A program made the translations under genes and the position numbers. The notes under the pieces are model-generated. The model worked only from the letters and a program-made list of their open reading frames with translations, searched no databases and was not told the origin of the DNA. DNA of 60,862 bases from Methylobacter sp. (GTDB lineage Bacteria > Pseudomonadota > Gammaproteobacteria > Methylococcales > Methylomonadaceae): NCBI GenBank assembly GCA_002928495.1, contig PERF01000002.1, forward strand, positions 1 to 60,862, in the 5' to 3' direction. Shown here in pieces: positions 59,109 through 60,862 of this stretch. Positions within the stretch are counted from its first letter, which is position 1, and the number at the start of each line of letters is the position of its first letter.

Positions 59109-60862
59109 CAAGATACCAGCCGAGAATAAAAGCTCGCCTTTTCCATTTGCTCAAGCGATGAAACCCGGCAGCGTTCCAAGCCAGGATTGGCAACGATAAT
59201 AGCCAAGGCCTGGGCACGGGAAACAGCGACATTTAGACGGTTGATGTCGAAGAGGAAATCGAGGCCTCGACTACTTTCCTCTACGTCGCTGACGGCCATG
59301 GAAATAATCACCACAGGCGCTTCCTGGCCCTGAAATTTATCAATGGTGCCAATGGCGATTTTGTCGCCTAAGCGATCTTTGAGCAAATTCACCTGCATGT
59401 TGTAAGGCGACACAACCAGGATATCCTCATCGGCGATTGAGCGAGCTTCGCCATTTTTAGCGGTACACCGCCCCATTTTGAGGTCGTCGATGATTCGTTG
59501 GATGACATCGACTTCCTCTTCGCTGCTTTGTCGGTTGCCATCGTGATCAACGTTGACCACCATGACCCCATGGGTCTGCTTGATCAGCTTCGAGTCCGGT
59601 ACCGAAACCAGTTGACGATCGTTGTGTTTGGCTGCCTTGAGCTTGCCCTCATAGACCACCTCGGATAGTGGATGACAAACAGCGGGGTGCATGCGGTATG
59701 TCCTTTCCAGGAAGATTCCCATATCTTCAGGAATGACGCCATGCCCACCAAGCATGTAATCCAATACTGATAATCCTGAGCTCCCAGGATGACTTCCCTG
59801 GATCGGTTGCTCCAACTGCATTTGATCGCCCATCAGGACGATGTTTCTTGCACATCCGGCCACGGCCACAAGATTTGCCAAGGCAACCTGGCTGGCCTCA
59901 TCCACAAACAAGAAATCCAGTGGTGATTCAAAGGACGTATTCGAGGCAAAGGCATAAGCGGTTGCACCGACCACCGCAAAAGAATGATAAGGATCGCGTT
60001 TGGTGAAATTCATGGAAGTCCGATACACGTAATTCGGGAAATCTTTTTCAGAATATTTCTCCTTGAACGCATCCTGTTTGGAACCAAAACCGCCGACTTT
60101 GGCAATTCTTGCGTGCTCGGTGGGTCCGTGGAGGGTATCCAAGAGATTCAGGATCGCAGCATGGCTATTACTCATCACTCCAACCCTGTTTCCTTTACGG
60201 ACAAGCGAGGTAATGATGTGTTTTGCGGTGAAGGTCTTCCCAGCGCCTGGAGGCCCTTGAATACACATCGTGCTGTTATTCATGGCCTCGACCGCTGAAA
60301 TGATGGCTTCCAGATACAAATCGTCTTCGGGGAATCTTGAACGAGTGATTGGCAAGTAATTGCCATCGGGCTCAGAGTCCGTTTTGAAAACTGGATTTTC
60401 TCGGTTCAGTACCGATTGAATTGCGCCTGGCAGTCGACCGTCGAACAATGCTTCCGCCACTTCGCATAGCCGGGTTTCCAAAGTCTCGGTACTGATAAAT
60501 GGCTCGTCGGCGAACAATGTCATGCGATCGGTGCCAAGCTTTGATATTTGGTCGGGATCAGCGATGAATTCAATAAGTGCGTCCGTTTCGGATTCCGGAA
60601 AACGAATGCCTTTCACTCGAATGTCTGTGCCTCTGATCGTCCCGGTGGCAAACTTGTCTTTTCTGACCGGTTGCTTGATGTCGAATTTGTAACGGAAAAG
60701 AACGCCATCATCGGATGGCATTTGACCGGTGATGACCACATCGTGAACGCAGGTATCATCGTCGAACAATTCCTCTTCAGGCTTTTCAAGACGCTCGAAA
60801 TAAGCCCAGATTTTGGGTTTGCGTTCCCGATTATGAAACCCTAGCAGATCCATAACCAATTG
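59108..60862 (-). CDS. UPF1-like superfamily 1 helicase, N-terminus outside the window
   Basis: At least 584 residues of an SF1 helicase. Walker A is CIQGPPGAGKTFTAKHI, Walker B is LFVDEASQVAL, followed by IVLMGDQMQLEQPIQGSHPG, FLERTYRMHP, VVSPYNMQVNLL, IGTIDKFQGQEAPVVIISM and LNVAVSRAQALAIIVANP. These are the motifs of UPF1/Dna2-type DNA or RNA helicases. The reading frame is still open at the window edge and its TTG at 60859 has no ribosome binding site, so the 5' part is probably cut off. It heads an operon with a Cys-rich protein, ung and DUF805. Confidence 0.9.
   Translation of the reverse strand, partial: QLVMDLLGFHNRERKPKIWAYFERLEKPEEELFDDDTCVHDVVITGQMPSDDGVLFRYKFDIKQPVRKDKFATGTIRGTDIRVKGIRFPESETDALIEFIADPDQISKLGTDRMTLFADEPFISTETLETRLCEVAEALFDGRLPGAIQSVLNRENPVFKTDSEPDGNYLPITRSRFPEDDLYLEAIISAVEAMNNSTMCIQGPPGAGKTFTAKHIITSLVRKGNRVGVMSNSHAAILNLLDTLHGPTEHARIAKVGGFGSKQDAFKEKYSEKDFPNYVYRTSMNFTKRDPYHSFAVVGATAYAFASNTSFESPLDFLFVDEASQVALANLVAVAGCARNIVLMGDQMQLEQPIQGSHPGSSGLSVLDYMLGGHGVIPEDMGIFLERTYRMHPAVCHPLSEVVYEGKLKAAKHNDRQLVSVPDSKLIKQTHGVMVVNVDHDGNRQSSEEEVDVIQRIIDDLKMGRCTAKNGEARSIADEDILVVSPYNMQVNLLKDRLGDKIAIGTIDKFQGQEAPVVIISMAVSDVEESSRGLDFLFDINRLNVAVSRAQALAIIVANPGLERCRVSSLEQMEKASFYSRLVS

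Overview
The window looks like a stretch of a large plasmid (or plasmid-derived replicon) of a gammaproteobacterium. It has an iteron-type theta origin (seven copies of about CGGTAGGTATAGGGTACGG plus a consensus DnaA box) beside a replication initiator, a plasmid-type SSB, a ParB-like protein, a plasmid-borne DNA polymerase sliding clamp, H-NS, an HU relic and many insertion sequences. A MoxY/MoxX-like sensor-regulator pair beside a DUF2380 protein suggests a methylotroph, possibly a methanotroph of the Methylococcales; this host assignment is inference. No rRNA, tRNA or CRISPR array was seen. Layout: 1-3.4 kb is the replication region. 3.4-6.1 kb is scrap: an IS3 element and broken malate dehydrogenase and Tn3-type resolvase genes. 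6.2-8.4 kb carries metE, followed by an IS256/outer-membrane-protein junction relic. 10.4-21.6 kb is one tightly overlapping minus-strand operon for a citrate-type, NRPS-independent siderophore: TonB receptor, ATP-grasp enzyme, two IucA/IucC synthetases, MFS exporter, PLP decarboxylase, SbnG-like aldolase/citrate synthase and a PepSY membrane protein. 21.6-30.3 kb continues the iron theme under several Fur-box-like sites: two bacterioferritins with complementary active-site losses, Bfd, flavodoxin, a set of small unknown proteins, a ceruloplasmin-like multicopper oxidase split by an IS4-family element, and an FTR1 iron permease fused to a Rieske domain with a membrane partner. 30.3-41.9 kb holds metR beside a dead metE 5' end, an AraC regulator, small cassette-like genes followed by integron attC-like sites, an IS1182 element, the MoxYX-like pair, a PaiB-like protein and a methyltransferase. 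42.0-46.5 kb is nrdAB under a cobalamin riboswitch. 47-60.9 kb is plasmid DNA-metabolism backbone: a DNA methylase-helicase fusion with an unknown partner, sliding clamp, H-NS, rdgC relic, HD phosphohydrolase, relics of EAL, HU and TnpB genes, uracil-DNA glycosylase and a UPF1-like helicase cut by the window edge. How it fits together: the replicon appears to combine an iron-starvation kit (siderophore synthesis and uptake, oxidase/permease uptake, ferritin storage and release, flavodoxin) with B12-independent enzymes (MetE, NrdAB; the latter shut off by B12). The rest is replication, repair and anti-restriction-like backbone. Many passenger genes are decaying, so the plasmid is a mosaic under active turnover. 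A computed GC/codon profile and database searches would be needed to fix the host and the age of each insertion.
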